Program-made: the position numbers and the translations under genes
Assembly: GCA_944470555.2 (NCBI GenBank)
Contig: OX104132.1
Location: forward strand, 12,471,755 to 12,535,754
DNA length: 64,000 bases
Source of the DNA: Heterobilharzia americana
Taxonomy: Eukaryota > Platyhelminthes > Trematoda > Strigeidida > Schistosomatidae
Direction: 5' to 3'
The notes under the pieces: generated by a model
Databases searched by the model: none
The model's input: only the letters and a program-made list of their open reading frames with translations
What the model was told of the DNA's origin: nothing
Shown here: in pieces, positions 1 to 11,399 of the stretch
Numbering within the stretch: position 1 is the first letter of the stretch
Layout: every line of letters starts with the position of its first letter

Positions 1-2470
1 CGTTGTAAAGGTTCGCCGTTTGTTAATTATCTTTTGTTATTAAATGTAAGTATATCCTGCGTACGTGCTGAGTCCTCGGCTCACGTTTCTTCGCTTCCGT
101 TTTCCCTTCCAGGTTGTCATGGTCACCAATAAACTCACACTTCTCTACGCACACACACCCTCTCCGCAACAATGCACCTACCTACAGGTTAGACGGAAAC
201 CTATCAACAGCTACTCGTTACAGATTAGAACAATTATCTAGTTTGAAATGTATTTTGGATACCGCAGGTTGAGGATTCACTTACCTGTTTTAGATTAGTC
301 AGTTCTACTTGACTACAACAGCCTGTATTCCTTCACTATTTTATCATTAGACCATATCCTAGGTACACATTGATGTAAAGGGATTCATCAATTATGATGA
401 CCTTCATAACTGCTTTTTATCAAGTTGATTATCTTTAAGTAAAACAACTCAGAGTGAGGTTTTATGCTGTACTGCTCGCTTGTCTGTTGAATAATACTGC
501 ATACTGAAATATTACCTTTTGAAACATGGTGCAACTTCTTTAATAAGTATGGTTATTGTTTGAAAACAAGTTTTAAATGTTCAGTTTGGAATTTGGTAAA
601 TGGAATTATTCTTTCAATATTGTGAATAATATTCTTCCTAATTCCAAGTAGTTTCACGACAATATCACGTAGCGTTTAGCTATGAAAAGAGTTTTTCAGG
701 ATTAACTAATCTTTCGAAAAGGTATAAACAGTATAGAGACTAATAATGAAATTAGTTTAACTAGTGTTGAGCAACTGGAAGAATGTGCAAGAAACAATGA
801 ATGTAAATTTTATATAGAGTGTCACAAAAAAAACACCCAGAAATTCAGTCCCTCTCTCTCCCATTAAAATCAAACTTCGTTGTTCAAAGTCATAGCTGAA
901 AATTTGATATGAATGCTTTGGAAAAATAGTTACTGAATGATGCTTATCGGTCTCAGTAACAACTGAACTTTACAGCCTAAATAAATAAACTGTGTTTTAC
1001 TAATAATAATAATCACTTTATTCCAAGCAATATGCATGACAGTATGGAATTCTCAGCATGTAATTCTTCAACAAGTTCACTCTCAAAACAATACTTTCAG
1101 ATGAAATGGTTATTGCATAGGAATGATGTTAATAATAACAGTATTCAAAGCAATAATATGAAATAGTCAGCTGGTTCTGGATGGGTATCCGATCCATAAT
1201 GAAGAATCAACAGAAATGTAAGCGTAAATATGGTGATGATGGCAGTGGTGGTTCATTTAGATGGTACAAAAATCTATAACTCAAGCTAAGCATCTGATGG
1301 ATAAAAATATGATGAACTTTTGTGCACTGAAAAGTCCACTTTCTCTGCTTCGTTATTGACTTGAGAAACGAAGAGTTGAAAACAGTTTAAAAATGTGCAA
1401 GAGTACATGATACATTCAAAGAACATAGTTAAATGATTAAATCAAATTGAAGGGAAAGAATTCTATGAAAAATGTTTGGTTGATAAATTTGGTAGCCCAA
1501 GGTTCAATGAGGCCGCCGTTGTTGTCTAATAAGAACAAGATAACTTATGGGTAAAGATTAAGACGAACTCATAGATCCAATTTTTGAGAATAGGCCTTTC
1601 AATTTGTACATTTCTCTTGATAAATTAATTCAATTCAATCGGATAAACTAAACAAAATGGACTAGCAAGTATGAGTATGATAAACTTGAACTTACAGATA
1701 AACTTGCAGTAGAAAGGAGGTCCATAAAGTCATTGAGTTCTTTAAAAAGAAAGAAAACATTCAATGAAAACATCATTCTAAAGAGGACAAAATAGATTCC
1801 ACACTGCTAGCCACTATTCACCTTTACTATATGATTAAAAACACAGACAATATTGAGGCATCAGCGCAGGAGCCCTTATGCCAATAGACACTGATAAATT
1901 CGGTTCAATTAACAACGGTATAATACAAACAATAAAACGAAAACATATAATGACTAATAAAAAGTTTGGAATAAAGATGTTTTTCTAATTAAAATGATGA
2001 TTTTCATTCTATCAGTTAACTTACAAATAATTTTATTCATAAAGAAAAACACTTTATAGAAATATGAAAAACCTTAGAAAGTAGAATAGAATTTGACATT
2101 TCATTTCCATTTAGACCTAAGATTTTTCCTTGAGGCTGAAAGCTAAAAGTTATACATCTCAAGGCAAATGTACTAACTCTAAACGAGAATTCAACGGTGA
2201 TTTTTTCATCATCTGAGGTTGTTGTCAACATATAGAGGAACTACCCACTGATATAATGATCGATTTACGTGTTATGGTTCCCCCAAATTCGGTCAGTTTT
2301 ACACAGTACACCTTCTAATCATAATTCTAACGAGATACATATAGAAGTAAGTAGATAATATGCGTTATAGTGTTATTCAAGTTGATGTGGTTAGTATATA
2401 TCTTCACTTCAGCACATAAGAACCTTCATCAACTTTCAAAATATACTTTAATATGAGTAAAGTTACTTAC
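1..2470. other. Non-coding stretch; undetected LRRCC1-like exons possible
   Basis: AT-rich sequence with many stops in all frames. The minus-strand LRRCC1-like gene must continue below 2471. One weak candidate next exon is about 2206-2064 on the minus strand: it follows an AG, continues the open frame from the previous donor phase and ends before a GT, but its residues do not resemble the family and its pyrimidine tract is poor, so it is not called. A TAATAATAAT run followed by TTTATTCC near 1000-1025 may be a minus-strand LINE tail. Confidence 0.4.
1790..1910. repeat. Smα-like SINE fragments
   Basis: Two short pieces of the Smα-like family lie side by side. At 1790-1825 (plus) there is GATTCC...CTGCTAGCCACTA, the stretch that follows the hammerhead cleavage site in this family. 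At 1852-1910 (minus) there is the upstream body, matching the segment at 61340-61390 (ATCGG..CTCTAT..GGCATA..GGGCTCCTG..GATGCCTCGAT). The pieces are in opposite orientation, so this is a rearranged remnant. No ribozyme core remains. Confidence 0.5.
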
Positions 2471-2575
2471 CTGGTAAATCAGCTAAGACATCAATTTGAG
2501 TGGCCCGACCCATTCTATCAACATGATCTAAGACTTCTAACTGAGGTAATCCTTGGAGAATATCCATACGGTAAC
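2471..2575 (-). CDS. LRRCC1: LRRCC1-like protein, exon 3 (end of LRR cap)
   Basis: This minus-strand exon runs from acceptor CCTTCAG|GT to donor CCAG|GTAAGT. It begins with two bases that complete a Gly codon left by the previous exon, and reads GYRMDILQGLPQLEVLD followed by a hydrophilic stretch ending in LADLPG. The motif G-Y-R-x-x-I-L-Q-x-L-P-Q-L-x-x-L-D is the C-terminal capping segment that follows the LRRs in LRRCC1 and related centrosomal LRR proteins. It leaves one base (G) for the next exon, which is not confidently found. The long coiled coil typical of the family is therefore outside what can be read here. Confidence 0.85.
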
Positions 2576-2764
2576 CTGAAGGTAGAATACTGGATAAATC
2601 AGTATGAAGTACAAAATGATCAAATAATTTCAATGGACAAATGAAAAGGTATGTCTATAGGATTATCTTATTTCAAAAGGCATCAGGAAGCACTGAATTA
2701 CATAGCAAAATCCTGTAGTTCAGTCGTATCGTACAATCACTCTCACCAGGAAATACTTTTTAGG

Positions 2765-2945
2765 TTATTATTCATCACGGACTGACATTAGGTGGAGAAA
2801 CATTGGAGACCTGGGATCACTGGACAGCTGTTTCGTCCCAGCATGGGACTCCTCAGCAGTGGACACCTATGGCCCTATCGGGGATCGAACCAAGGACTTT
2901 CAGCTTACCACTGAGCCACTAGGTCAGAATCCAATGGTCCATACT
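2765..2945 (-). mobile_element. tRNA-headed SINE carrying a hammerhead ribozyme
   Basis: Read on the minus strand, the element starts with a tRNA-like head holding a box A (TGGCTCAGTGG) and a perfect-looking box B (GGTTCGATCCC). A hammerhead motif follows (separate entry), then a short tail ending near GATGTCAG..CGTGATGAAT. Two degraded relatives are at 49385-49585 (minus) and 49725-49830 (plus) with the same order of parts. A pol III promoter plus hammerhead is the known organisation of the schistosome Smα satellite/SINE family. This copy is in the same orientation as the LRRCC1-like gene, inside the intron between exons 2 and 3. Confidence 0.75.
2818..2861 (-). ncRNA. Hammerhead ribozyme (type I), structurally complete
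   Basis: On the minus strand: stem I 5' side CACTG, core CTGAGGA (fits CUGANGA), stem II GTCCC-ATGCT-GGGAC (5 bp, perfect), core GAAA, minimal stem III ACAG/CTGT, cleavage triplet GTC, then stem I 3' side CAGTG (5 bp, perfect). All invariant core positions are present. Predicted self-cleavage is between 2823 and 2822. The loopless, very short stem III resembles known schistosome hammerheads, which are thought to work best as dimers or in long transcripts. Not seen: clear extra stem I pairing beyond 5 bp. Confidence 0.8.
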
Positions 2946-3639
2946 TCCTGCTTGTATCAGTTCACTAATGTCAGCTCAAGATGAATACCAAACTGAAATC
3001 AACATATCACGACAAACCTCAAAATTGACATAATCTATATCTTATTTTAGTCTTCAACAAAATGACTTACACAGCAAGAAAAGCAATTCTGAGGAGATAT
3101 TGTGAAAGGATACTAGAGAGGTCAGTAGGATTGAGAATGGAAAACTGTAATCTAAACGCAGTGGTTTCTACCAGTGCGATGGAATCAATGATGTCACTAT
3201 TATTCGGGAATAGATTACCTCATTCCATTAAGGTAGATAGTCCAGTACTATTTAAGTAATCCATTCACTTCAACATACATTTCCATTAGTCATTAACGTA
3301 ACGAAGTACAAACCAATAAAAGCTACACAAAAAGGAAATGATCTTGATGATGGGGAGTGGCTAGCAGTGAAGTCTAGGAGGCACATTTTGGCACTCATCA
3401 CCTGGACCTACTTGCCTCACACTGAAACTCAACCAAGGATTAGTTGCTTCTTCAAACACCAGAACTTTATTCAATACGTAACTAAAGACAATAGTTCTAA
3501 TGTTATAGCTTGTTATCTGTCATTGTTGATTTGACCGAATCGATCAGCCACAATTGACACGGGCTCCTGTAGAAGAAAAAAAACGAACTGTACTCAACAC
3601 TCACGCGGAGATCCATGCAGTAGACAATAAGCCACGCCT

Positions 3640-3735
3640 ATCATGTGAGACCTAATGAAACTACACCTAGCTGCCTACATCTCAGTAGGTGGAGCAGGAT
3701 TCGAACCAGTAACCCATTAACTGAAAGCCAACTGT
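3640..3735 (-). repeat. tRNA-derived SINE head fragment
   Basis: The minus strand contains GGTTCGAATCC (box B) after an anticodon-arm-like CAGTTGGCTTTCAGTTAATGG stretch, then CTGCTCCACCTACTGAG. The same arrangement recurs at 45030-45130 and, more decayed, at 46930-47030. No complete tRNA cloverleaf can be drawn, so this is a SINE head rather than a functional tRNA. Confidence 0.55.
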
Positions 3736-3864
3736 TTGTATGAATACCGCTATAATGATTGATCACTTATGTAGAATCAACTCCAAGAAATTAAAAGCTA
3801 TAACATTGAAAATCATGACTACTGAAAACTAACCAATATTTATAATGAATACCATTATCTTTAC

Positions 3865-4088
3865 CTTGCACTCTACAAACAGGATTAGCATCTCCTGTTT
3901 GTGGATTGAATAAAGTTAACTGACGTAAATTAACTAAATTCTTTGTACAATCCAAAACATGTTGTTTAGATTCAATTTTGTTTCCTTGTAATATAATAAC
4001 AGTCAAACTGTATGAAGGACCAAATAATTTTTTCAAACCATCCAAACTAATAATTTCATTGAAAGAAACATCTAAACGAACTAAACAA
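3865..4088 (-). CDS. LRRCC1: LRRCC1-like protein, exon 2 (LRR domain)
   Basis: This minus-strand exon lies between a strong acceptor (TTTTTACTCAG) and donor CAAG|GTAAAG. Its first base completes a codon begun by exon 1 (phases 2 then 1), giving an unbroken series of leucine-rich repeats: LVRLDVSFNEI..L, LTVIILQGNKI, then VNLRQLTL. It ends with NPVCRVQG. The sequence N-P-V-C-R followed by G-Y-R across the next splice junction is diagnostic of the LRR C-terminal cap in LRRCC1. LRRCC1 is a centriole/centrosome protein with N-terminal LRRs and a long coiled coil; here only the LRR part is visible. Confidence 0.88.
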
Positions 4089-4364
4089 CTGAGTAAAAAT
4101 GATAAAAGAAATAAAAAACTATTGTTTAAGAAAGAAAACTTTCTTTTCATGAATATATACAAGAAAGAAAGATGAATAATTATATATTACAAACGGTTCC
4201 AAAGCATTTGATATCACAGAGAATTTTCCAGAAGATCAAGGATTCTGTGTAAAGTAAACAATCATATTTATGATAAATATATACTTTATGTCACCACAGG
4301 AAACAGAAATGAACGGTAAATGAATAATATATTTATAGTCACACAGTAGCTGAACTAGCAAGTT

Positions 4365-4628
4365 AGACTTGGCATACACTGAGAAGACCGATTGGGGACA
4401 TCACACGCCATGCCAGGCCCTCGAGTGGAATTTAAAGGGGAAAAGACGAGTTGGACATCCAAGAGTGACATGGAGGAGATCATGTAAAGAAGAAATGAAA
4501 GCTTCTGGGCAGACGTGGAGCCAGGTCAAAAAAAACTGAAGAGAACAGAGTCCAATGGGGATATGCTACTGAAGCCGTATGTTCCACTAGGAATCCAAGG
4601 GACAAATAATAAATAATAATAATTAGGA
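4365..4628 (+). mobile_element. RTE-like LINE, 3'-terminal fragment
   Basis: This 5'-truncated copy contains only the 3' end of the ORF (GHTLRR-like region, then the segment beginning TGGAGGAGATC) and the family terminus, TGTTCCACTAGGAATCCAAGG..., followed by an AATAATAAATAATAATAAT tail. The terminus matches copies at 17380-17447, 37525-37620, 52555-52640 and 63640-63697. It lies tail-to-tail with the copy at 4746-5395, inside the intron between exons 1 and 2 of the LRRCC1-like gene. Confidence 0.8.
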
Positions 4629-4745
4629 TGTGGGAAGTTTTTTTAGCAGAAAAATTGAAATGGTACCACTGTCCATAGAATAACATGTTCATAATATTAG
4701 TGAAAAAACTAGTCTTATTACTAAATGATCCTGTGATAGAGTTAC

Positions 4746-5395
4746 ATGAACAGTGTATTATTATTATTTATTATTTGTCTCTTGGGTTCCTAATGGAACA
4801 TAGGGCTTCAGCAGCACGTCTCCAGTGCACTCTGTTCTCTGAAAACTTTTGAACCTGGCTCCACGACTGCCCAGAAGCTTTCATTTCTTCCTCACACGAT
4901 CTCCTCTATGTCACCCTCACTTCGGACACCCAACTCGTTGTTTCCCATCTGAGTTCCACTCGATATCCTGGTCTGGCTAGTGATGTCCCCACTCGGCCTT
5001 CTCAGTGTATGCCCAATCCATCTCCACTTCCTTCTGCATATTTGTTGGGCGATAGGTTCTTGGGTTGGTTCGTTGACAGTCAGCCTGATTTCCTTATTGC
5101 TTATTCTTTCTGGCCATCTGATCTTCAGTAACGAGCCAGCGTAGGCAGTTGTTGATGAATGTCTGTAATTTGTTGGAAGTGCTTTTCGTGACGTGCCAAG
5201 TCTCTGAGCCATACAGAAGCACTGACTTGACGATGGTGTTGAAAATTCGGATCTTGTTCTTTGTGCTGATTGCAGAAGATCTCCACACTGGTTTCAGGTA
5301 AGTGAACTCCTGTCTTGCTATGTTTCCGTTTAAGGCTTTGACGTCCTGGTCTGTGCCGAATATGGAGTTCAAACGATGCTGCCTAGATAGGTGAA
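4746..5395 (-). mobile_element. RTE-like LINE, 5'-truncated 3' fragment
   Basis: On the minus strand this copy reads from the RT thumb/C-terminal region ([29 protein letters not shown]) through ERISNKE and [21 protein letters not shown] to the family 3' terminus and a TAATAATAAT tail. A frameshift near 5100 splits the reading frame (5372-5094, then 5212-4892). It has no catalytic core and is dead. The upstream boundary near 5395 is a 5' truncation, usual for target-primed insertion. Confidence 0.82.
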
Positions 5396-5399
5396 AGAG

Positions 5400-7055
5400 A
5401 CATGAATAGTGTAGTAACCTGAATTAGTTCCCTATAACATATCATTCAACTGTTAGGCATTGTACATTTTTGAGATGTTTATCTGGATCAGAAATGCCTG
5501 AGAACATTCCAGACACTTTCTTTAAGCCCTGTACACTTAGCACCTTTTTGGCTTGCGGTTTGGTGATCAAGGTGTGCGTGAAATACATCGTTCGCAAACA
5601 TTCGTGTTCTGGTATTTTCAGTACGCGTCGTTGGTAATCGAATCACCAGCAACAGGCACTGAACCCATTGTATACACACGAATTGAACACATTTTTCTAC
5701 ACTACGGATTTATTAAATCGATTGTTGCCCTAACGGACTAAGACAGAATGGTTATGAGCTATGATTTCCGTTTGACCATGTGGGAAATCACTACGTTTTA
5801 CAACAAGTTTATGCTCAGAAGGGAGCGACTACACCTGAATTAAAACAAAACAATTCCAAATGTCACATTTAAAGAAACCAACATTAAAATGAAACCTAAC
5901 TTTTATGACAAAAAGTCAATTAGTTGTTAAAGAAGAACCAATGACTTCACCAATGATAAAATCCTTCATATAGTTCCGCAGATATGGCTTATCATTATCA
6001 TTTCTATAAGCTTTTTTCAATCAAACGCACTTAATAAAGGATACAAAATACTGCCTACTCAGTCGATGTCATATTCCCCAGATAAAATAGTTTATTAAAA
6101 GTTGATCCAATAATATTGTAAAACTGGAAATCTCTAGTTTCCGTTACATTACCTCGAACAAGAATGCGGATGTTTAGTCATCGCATATCCGTGGTACAAT
6201 CTTAGCCAGAATATGTTCAAAACACATAGACGTCAAAAGCAACTAGACTAGACCGTGGTATCAGTTCATAAAGTTTCTGACTGTTGATGTGAGACGCGCA
6301 AAGAAATCTATACTTTCCGATCTGGACCCATGTAATAAGCACAATCAGCGGCTGGAGACTTATGGTAATATGGCTCATCATTAATATCAAAGACACACAT
6401 GCATCTATACACTGTCTGCATCCTAATCATCACATTACACTTCGTTATTGCTTTACGGCGTCCTCTCTTCTTCTGCCTTTCTATGACTTCTGATCACATT
6501 TTTCCTCTTTATTTCTCTATCTTCCACCTTGCCACCTTGTATCTAGATGTGGTACTGTCTATCTCACGTAACTTTATTCAAGTAGTTGTGTAAACATCCT
6601 GTTCACTAATATTACATTAATATTGAAACTGATTCTATTTTAATTACAGCTTTTTGAATTCTGTGTCATTTGTCTGTCGGTTTTCTTGCTTTTATCTTAC
6701 GTTTCGTTGGTGGTTGTTCGTTAGAAAAGTTCTGTATTTGAGACTTATTGCGTCGTCCTCAAACCAAGTTGCTGTCCACCCGTACATCCACGTTCACCCA
6801 ATGACCCACTGGGTCGTAATCTAGTGGTCCCTATTTCCTACTTCTATCAGTTCGTAATTAAACCAACTTCTAAGCAAAGTCGAATTAGGAGGCAAAACCT
6901 CTTCGAAACTGTTCAGATACGTACAAGATTTAGTCACAGGTTGAAAAACAGACAAAAGACTTCTGTACCAGATATGGTTACGACCCCTGCTAGTCAACAG
7001 TCAACAAGCCCCCACACTTGGTGACGACAATTTTTACATGTATAAACTCGTAGCT
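5400..7055. other. Intron sequence, nothing recognised
   Basis: This lies within the large intron between exons 1 and 2 of the LRRCC1-like gene. Only short open frames with no recognisable motifs occur. A decayed piece of the tRNA-head/hammerhead SINE flank is likely near 6795-6860 (CCACTGGGTC..AATCTAGTGGTCC..TATTTCC), and the right part may include remains of the gag end of the Gypsy element that follows. Confidence 0.4.
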
Positions 7056-7059
7056 ATAG

Positions 7060-9330
7060 TTTACCGCACGCAAAAAGAACCCACTTCCTGTACAGTTGCC
7101 CCCACTATATAATTACATGACAGTCAGACCAGAATACAAACGTTAGAAGAAAAAGTAGACTTCTTGGTTCTAGGACCATTATAGCTCACAACAAACCATA
7201 TGTCCGACCGTCGAAGAAGTTGATTGTGTTAACACTGATCATGGACACATGTTACCTCAATAGATAGCACAAACATCTGCTGACATCGTAGAAAGTTTGG
7301 TAGTCATGTAAATCATCATGCGCCATACTAACTACTTTGCTAGCAACCTGTTAAAAGTGACCGTCTTTTCATAGATAAACCTTTTGAGAGCTAACTATCA
7401 TATTCCTAGTTTCCCCCGATAATATCACCAAAACAGCCACTGCCAGTCCTTTTGGTTTACATGAATTCGACTGTATACCTTGCCAACTAATTAACATCGT
7501 TCAAATATTTCAGCGTTTCATCGATATTAGTTCTCCCACACACTTACCTTTGTGTATGCATCCATTAACAAATCGCTTGTTAGAAGTTAAGATGAGAGAG
7601 AATACATAAATTACCTGAAAGTCACTTTTGAAATGCTTTACAAATATAAAATGGTGTATAACTTAAGTAGATGTGAATTTCGGGAAAAATAATTGAAGTT
7701 CTTTGGAATTCTAGTTGACAGACAAGATATAAAACCGGTTTCCGATAAAGTGTGAGCCATAAGACTACTACTGACCAATTTATTTAAGAAATAATATAGT
7801 TTTCAGTTTTTTATCACCGCTTCATCGAAACTGTGCCACTATTTTGCAATCATTAAGTGTTTGTCTGCGAGGTCGTTTCTGTTACGCTCACACATCAAAA
7901 GAAGCCAGATGAGCGTTTTAAAACTATGAAGTTGTTTGGTGACACCAAATTTTTCGTCAGAAGAAATATCAATTGGCCAATATCACTTAGGACAGATTTT
8001 TTTTAGTATCACCTTTGGAGCTGTTTTACAACAATAGATAAATGATGAGTGGCAACCATTAAAATTCTTTTTAAAATGATTAAACCAATTACAGAGCACT
8101 TGATAGGAGGTTGCCAGCTGTGTACCTAACTATCAAACATTTCAGACACGTTAGAAGGTACTGTTTTTACAGTCTTTCCAGACCACAAAGCCATATCAGC
8201 TGGGTAAAACAACCACTCCTCACTTGAGATACGTCGCAAGTTTACCTCTGATATTCGATGGATTAAATGCTCCAGTAACGAATTTGCCGGTGTCTCGTTA
8301 TGCACATACCTCAATGATGTGTCCGGATATCGATTGCCACTGTCCACCATGAATACAAAAATGCAATTCGGAATTCCAGAAGTTGTTGTCTTTGGAAACA
8401 ACCTCTCTAACTTCTGTAGAAGCTCAAGTTAACACTTTCAGAGTTGCATACTACACATCTGATGGGATACTAAGACGACGTGTTCCTAAAGCAACGATAT
8501 GTACTGTTTTTGATAAACTACATAGCCTTTTTCATCTTTGAGTCAGCGCCACCATGTAGTTGATTAATGAGAGATTTCTGTGGCTACACATTAATCATCA
8601 CGTAAAAGGGTGAATGCAAACTTCCCCAACTTGTCAAAGATTAAGCATTCATCGTTCCACCAACACTCCACTTAATCAGTTTCATACCTCTACAACCAGA
8701 TTTGAACCAATAAATACAGATTAATAAAGCACTTCCTACTTCTACAGGTTTTAACTACCTTTTCATATGCACAGAAATATTTGCTTGCCAACCTGTTCCT
8801 GCTCCCTTACCAGACATTTTGACAAAAACCGTTACGAAGACGCTTGTGAATGACTGGATACCTAACTTTAGTGTCCCTTTATTCATCGCTACCAATAGGA
8901 AAGCCCAGTTTGAAAGTCGGTTGCGCTGAAGGTTGACTAACTTGTTTGGTATTTAATTTATACACAAAGCGACATACCATACTATTTCTAAGAATGCAGT
9001 AAAACGTTTGAACAGACAACTTAAGATAGCACTTTGTTCTGCTTTGACATGCAATGTGGTCCACCAAAATTCCACTGGTGCTGCCTGAAATTATAGCCAC
9101 ATTCAAAGGCAAAAATTGATTCTTGCACTTCAGAATAAGTCTGTGGGATAACAATACGATTACTTGAAAAACTTCTCATCCCAGATGGTCAAGTCTTACT
9201 TGATATGTTAGTAGTGATCGCGTTAAACCTGCGCACGGCAATGGTCCTTCAGAAACAACTAGAAATGACACTGCACAACCAAATGTACAGCAAGTGAGAC
9301 AACGGAAGCCTAGAACAGTTAGTAGATAAG
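7060..9330 (+). mobile_element. Ty3/Gypsy LTR retrotransposon, decayed pol
   Basis: Conceptual reading of the plus strand with frame changes gives the order reverse transcriptase, RNase H, integrase. Recognisable pieces are an RT segment near 7470-7520 (...FQRFID), the RT connection near 7670-7760 (KCEF/GI.VD..IKPV.DKV), RNase H near 8025-8075 (GAVLQQ.INDEWQPL.FF), integrase N-terminal zinc finger region near 8540-8660 (LINERFLW.HINH, TCQR), and integrase core end near 9005-9030 (V.RLNRQLK). Stops and frameshifts are frequent. No LTR pair was identified. Trematode Gypsy elements of this type are known; the exact family is not assignable here. Confidence 0.72.
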
Positions 9331-9339
9331 GTAGAAGAG

Positions 9340-11075
9340 ATGACTGACAGGAACACCATATGCAAATAATAATAATTTAATTTTTTGATATTCAAACCAT
9401 TTGCTAGATCCAGTTTCTGTGATTACATTGATTTCATGTACATTAGATACAATCACATGCTTTTAATGCATATTCATACTTATTAGTTTACAACCACCCA
9501 CACTTATAGTCTTGAAGCACGATTCTTGGTTAATTTTTAGTTTTTCATGTTCCCTTCCTGTCTTTTTTATCGGCTACTAACTACGACATTTTTATAATTC
9601 AGTAGTCATGCCTAATAGGCACTGACCACCGCAGTATTTTATAATGCTATACACGTATTAATTGTACATTTATTGTCAGTTCTTATTTATCTTTTAAAAT
9701 ACTTCAATTCGTTATTTTACGTTTCGGTGTATTTTCACACGATAGCACAACAAATAAATTGATATTTAGAACGTCAGTGTAAGGTGACGCATATTACCTT
9801 ATTAGATGCATGATTTGTGCTAACTTTAGCTTAGAACCACCGAATTATCCACAAAACTTCATCCAAACAAAAAATATAGTCTTTAGGAATAATTTCACGA
9901 AATATTTTGTGTATCTGACATTCAGGGAGTTAATAAGAGAGCAAAAAGAATACCGACTTGATAAAACTTTAATTAACCTTGTGACGACGACATAAATACT
10001 TTCTCCATAAATCCTTAGGTTGAAAATGACGTTTTTTCATATGGTTTCGTACATTTCCATTGATATATATGCAAAGATTGTTTATCTGTAGTAAGAAAAC
10101 AATCTTCGCAATTTCGGTGTCTTGAGTGGAAATATACAGTAACTCACTTCTACTGAGTTCTCCCTGTTTCCACTGCTATATCAGATCAACCGATAGGTTG
10201 TCCTCGCAAAACTTCTACAGTAAACGCATCCCCAATCTTCAAACATTACTAATCTACTCTGTGGCAGTATCTCTTATGCTTCGTCGTCACATCCTTCGAT
10301 CGAGACTAAATTTGTAGTAAGTTGAATCCGATAACACCATTCAGGCAAATCTGTTCTTTATTATATTTTTAGTACTGATTGAACTTCCGGTTAAATTTAC
10401 ACTTCTGTAGATTTTTGTTGTTGCTTTGTTCATGATTGTTAGTGGTCATCAATAACAGACATAATTTTTTGTGCTACTTATTTCCGGGTCGGTTACAATC
10501 TAAAATGTGGCTTAATAAGGAAACGAAATAAAGCACTGGAATGTAAAGTGGGAATGTCTTAAGACACACCCTTAAGCATTACTTCTAATCATTGGTATAA
10601 ATTGAACGAATGAGATTTCCACTTTCATAAATCTACCCAATTTGCTGCAAAAAAGTAGGTTGACTCAAAATCCTAAATGCACAGCAATACAAGTTTGTTT
10701 TCTATACATGTTGAAATGAAGTTATCAGAAGTGTAACTGGAGATGACCCATTAATGAGGAGAAACATTACCACATTCCAAATCTTTGAATCATCGGTTTG
10801 GACTCGTTAAGTATTAGAGAAAGTAGACTACAAGAAGTTTATAAAAAAGCTGTCTCGATGTCGCAAAGTGAATGCAGAGGAAACACACTTTGACAATACA
10901 TTATTAAGTTAGGATATTATAATCTGTGGACGTTAAATAAATCCTACGAAACAAAACCGTACTCAGTTGTTTCATGAATTCGAATGCACAACTTATTGTT
11001 AATGACACATAGTTCAAAACCTCTTATGCGCGATTACACAGACATTTCTGCTTTCTACTCCAACATCAGGAAAAC
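9340..11075. other. Intron sequence, nothing recognised
   Basis: AT-rich, stop-rich stretch between the Gypsy remnant and LRRCC1-like exon 1. Short open frames (for example 9810-9995 and 10126-10317, plus) have no motif or splice context supporting them. Confidence 0.5.
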
Positions 11076-11079
11076 TTAC

Positions 11080-11348
11080 TGTAGGTTATCTAGTGACTCA
11101 ATTATTCGTATTTTATTTGAAGACAGATTCAGCGTTCTGAGGTGCTGAAGATTGTTCATCCCACATATCCTTGTTATAGAGTTCGAGGATAAATCCAAAA
11201 AGCGCAGCTTAGAGACTTTAGTTAGTCCGCTTATCTCAGAAATACAATTGTGATGTAGGTTCAGTACGGTTAGATTTTCATGCAAATTAAGACCATTTAG
11301 GTCTCTCACTTCTGAATTCATAAGCTCTAACTCAGTTTTAGAATCCAT
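11080..11348 (-). CDS. LRRCC1: LRRCC1-like protein, exon 1 (start and first LRRs)
   Basis: The exon opens with ATG at 11348-11346 (MDSKTELELMN...) and encodes four consecutive LRRs with the pattern LxxLxLxxNxI: LTVLNLHHNCI, LRFLDLSSNSI, LRTLNLSSNKI. It ends at ...SLDNL plus two bases at donor CTACA|GTAAGT. Joining to exon 2 gives SLDNLHCLVRLDVSFNEI, exactly the repeat spacing expected, which supports both the junction and the assignment. Proteins of this type sit at centrioles/centrosomes. The promoter and 5' UTR were not identified. The first intron is about 7 kb and is filled with transposon debris. Confidence 0.88.
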
Positions 11349-11399
11349 TGTAGAATGTTGAATAAGAGCACATTCCAGATCAAAATCACTAAAATAAAC

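Noticed and set aside
1440..1800. Possible decayed gag or pol fragment on the plus strand
   Set aside because: Some residues looked retroelement-like, but no ordered set of motifs could be assembled.
2037..2231. Minus-strand open frame that could be LRRCC1-like exon 4
   Set aside because: The phase would fit an acceptor at about 2207, but the pyrimidine tract is poor, the donor is weak (AAG|GTTTTT) and the residues resemble neither the family nor a coiled coil.
2453..2644. Plus-strand 63-codon frame overlapping 2471-2575
   Set aside because: It is the antisense shadow of LRRCC1-like exon 3, which has matching splice sites and homology on the minus strand.
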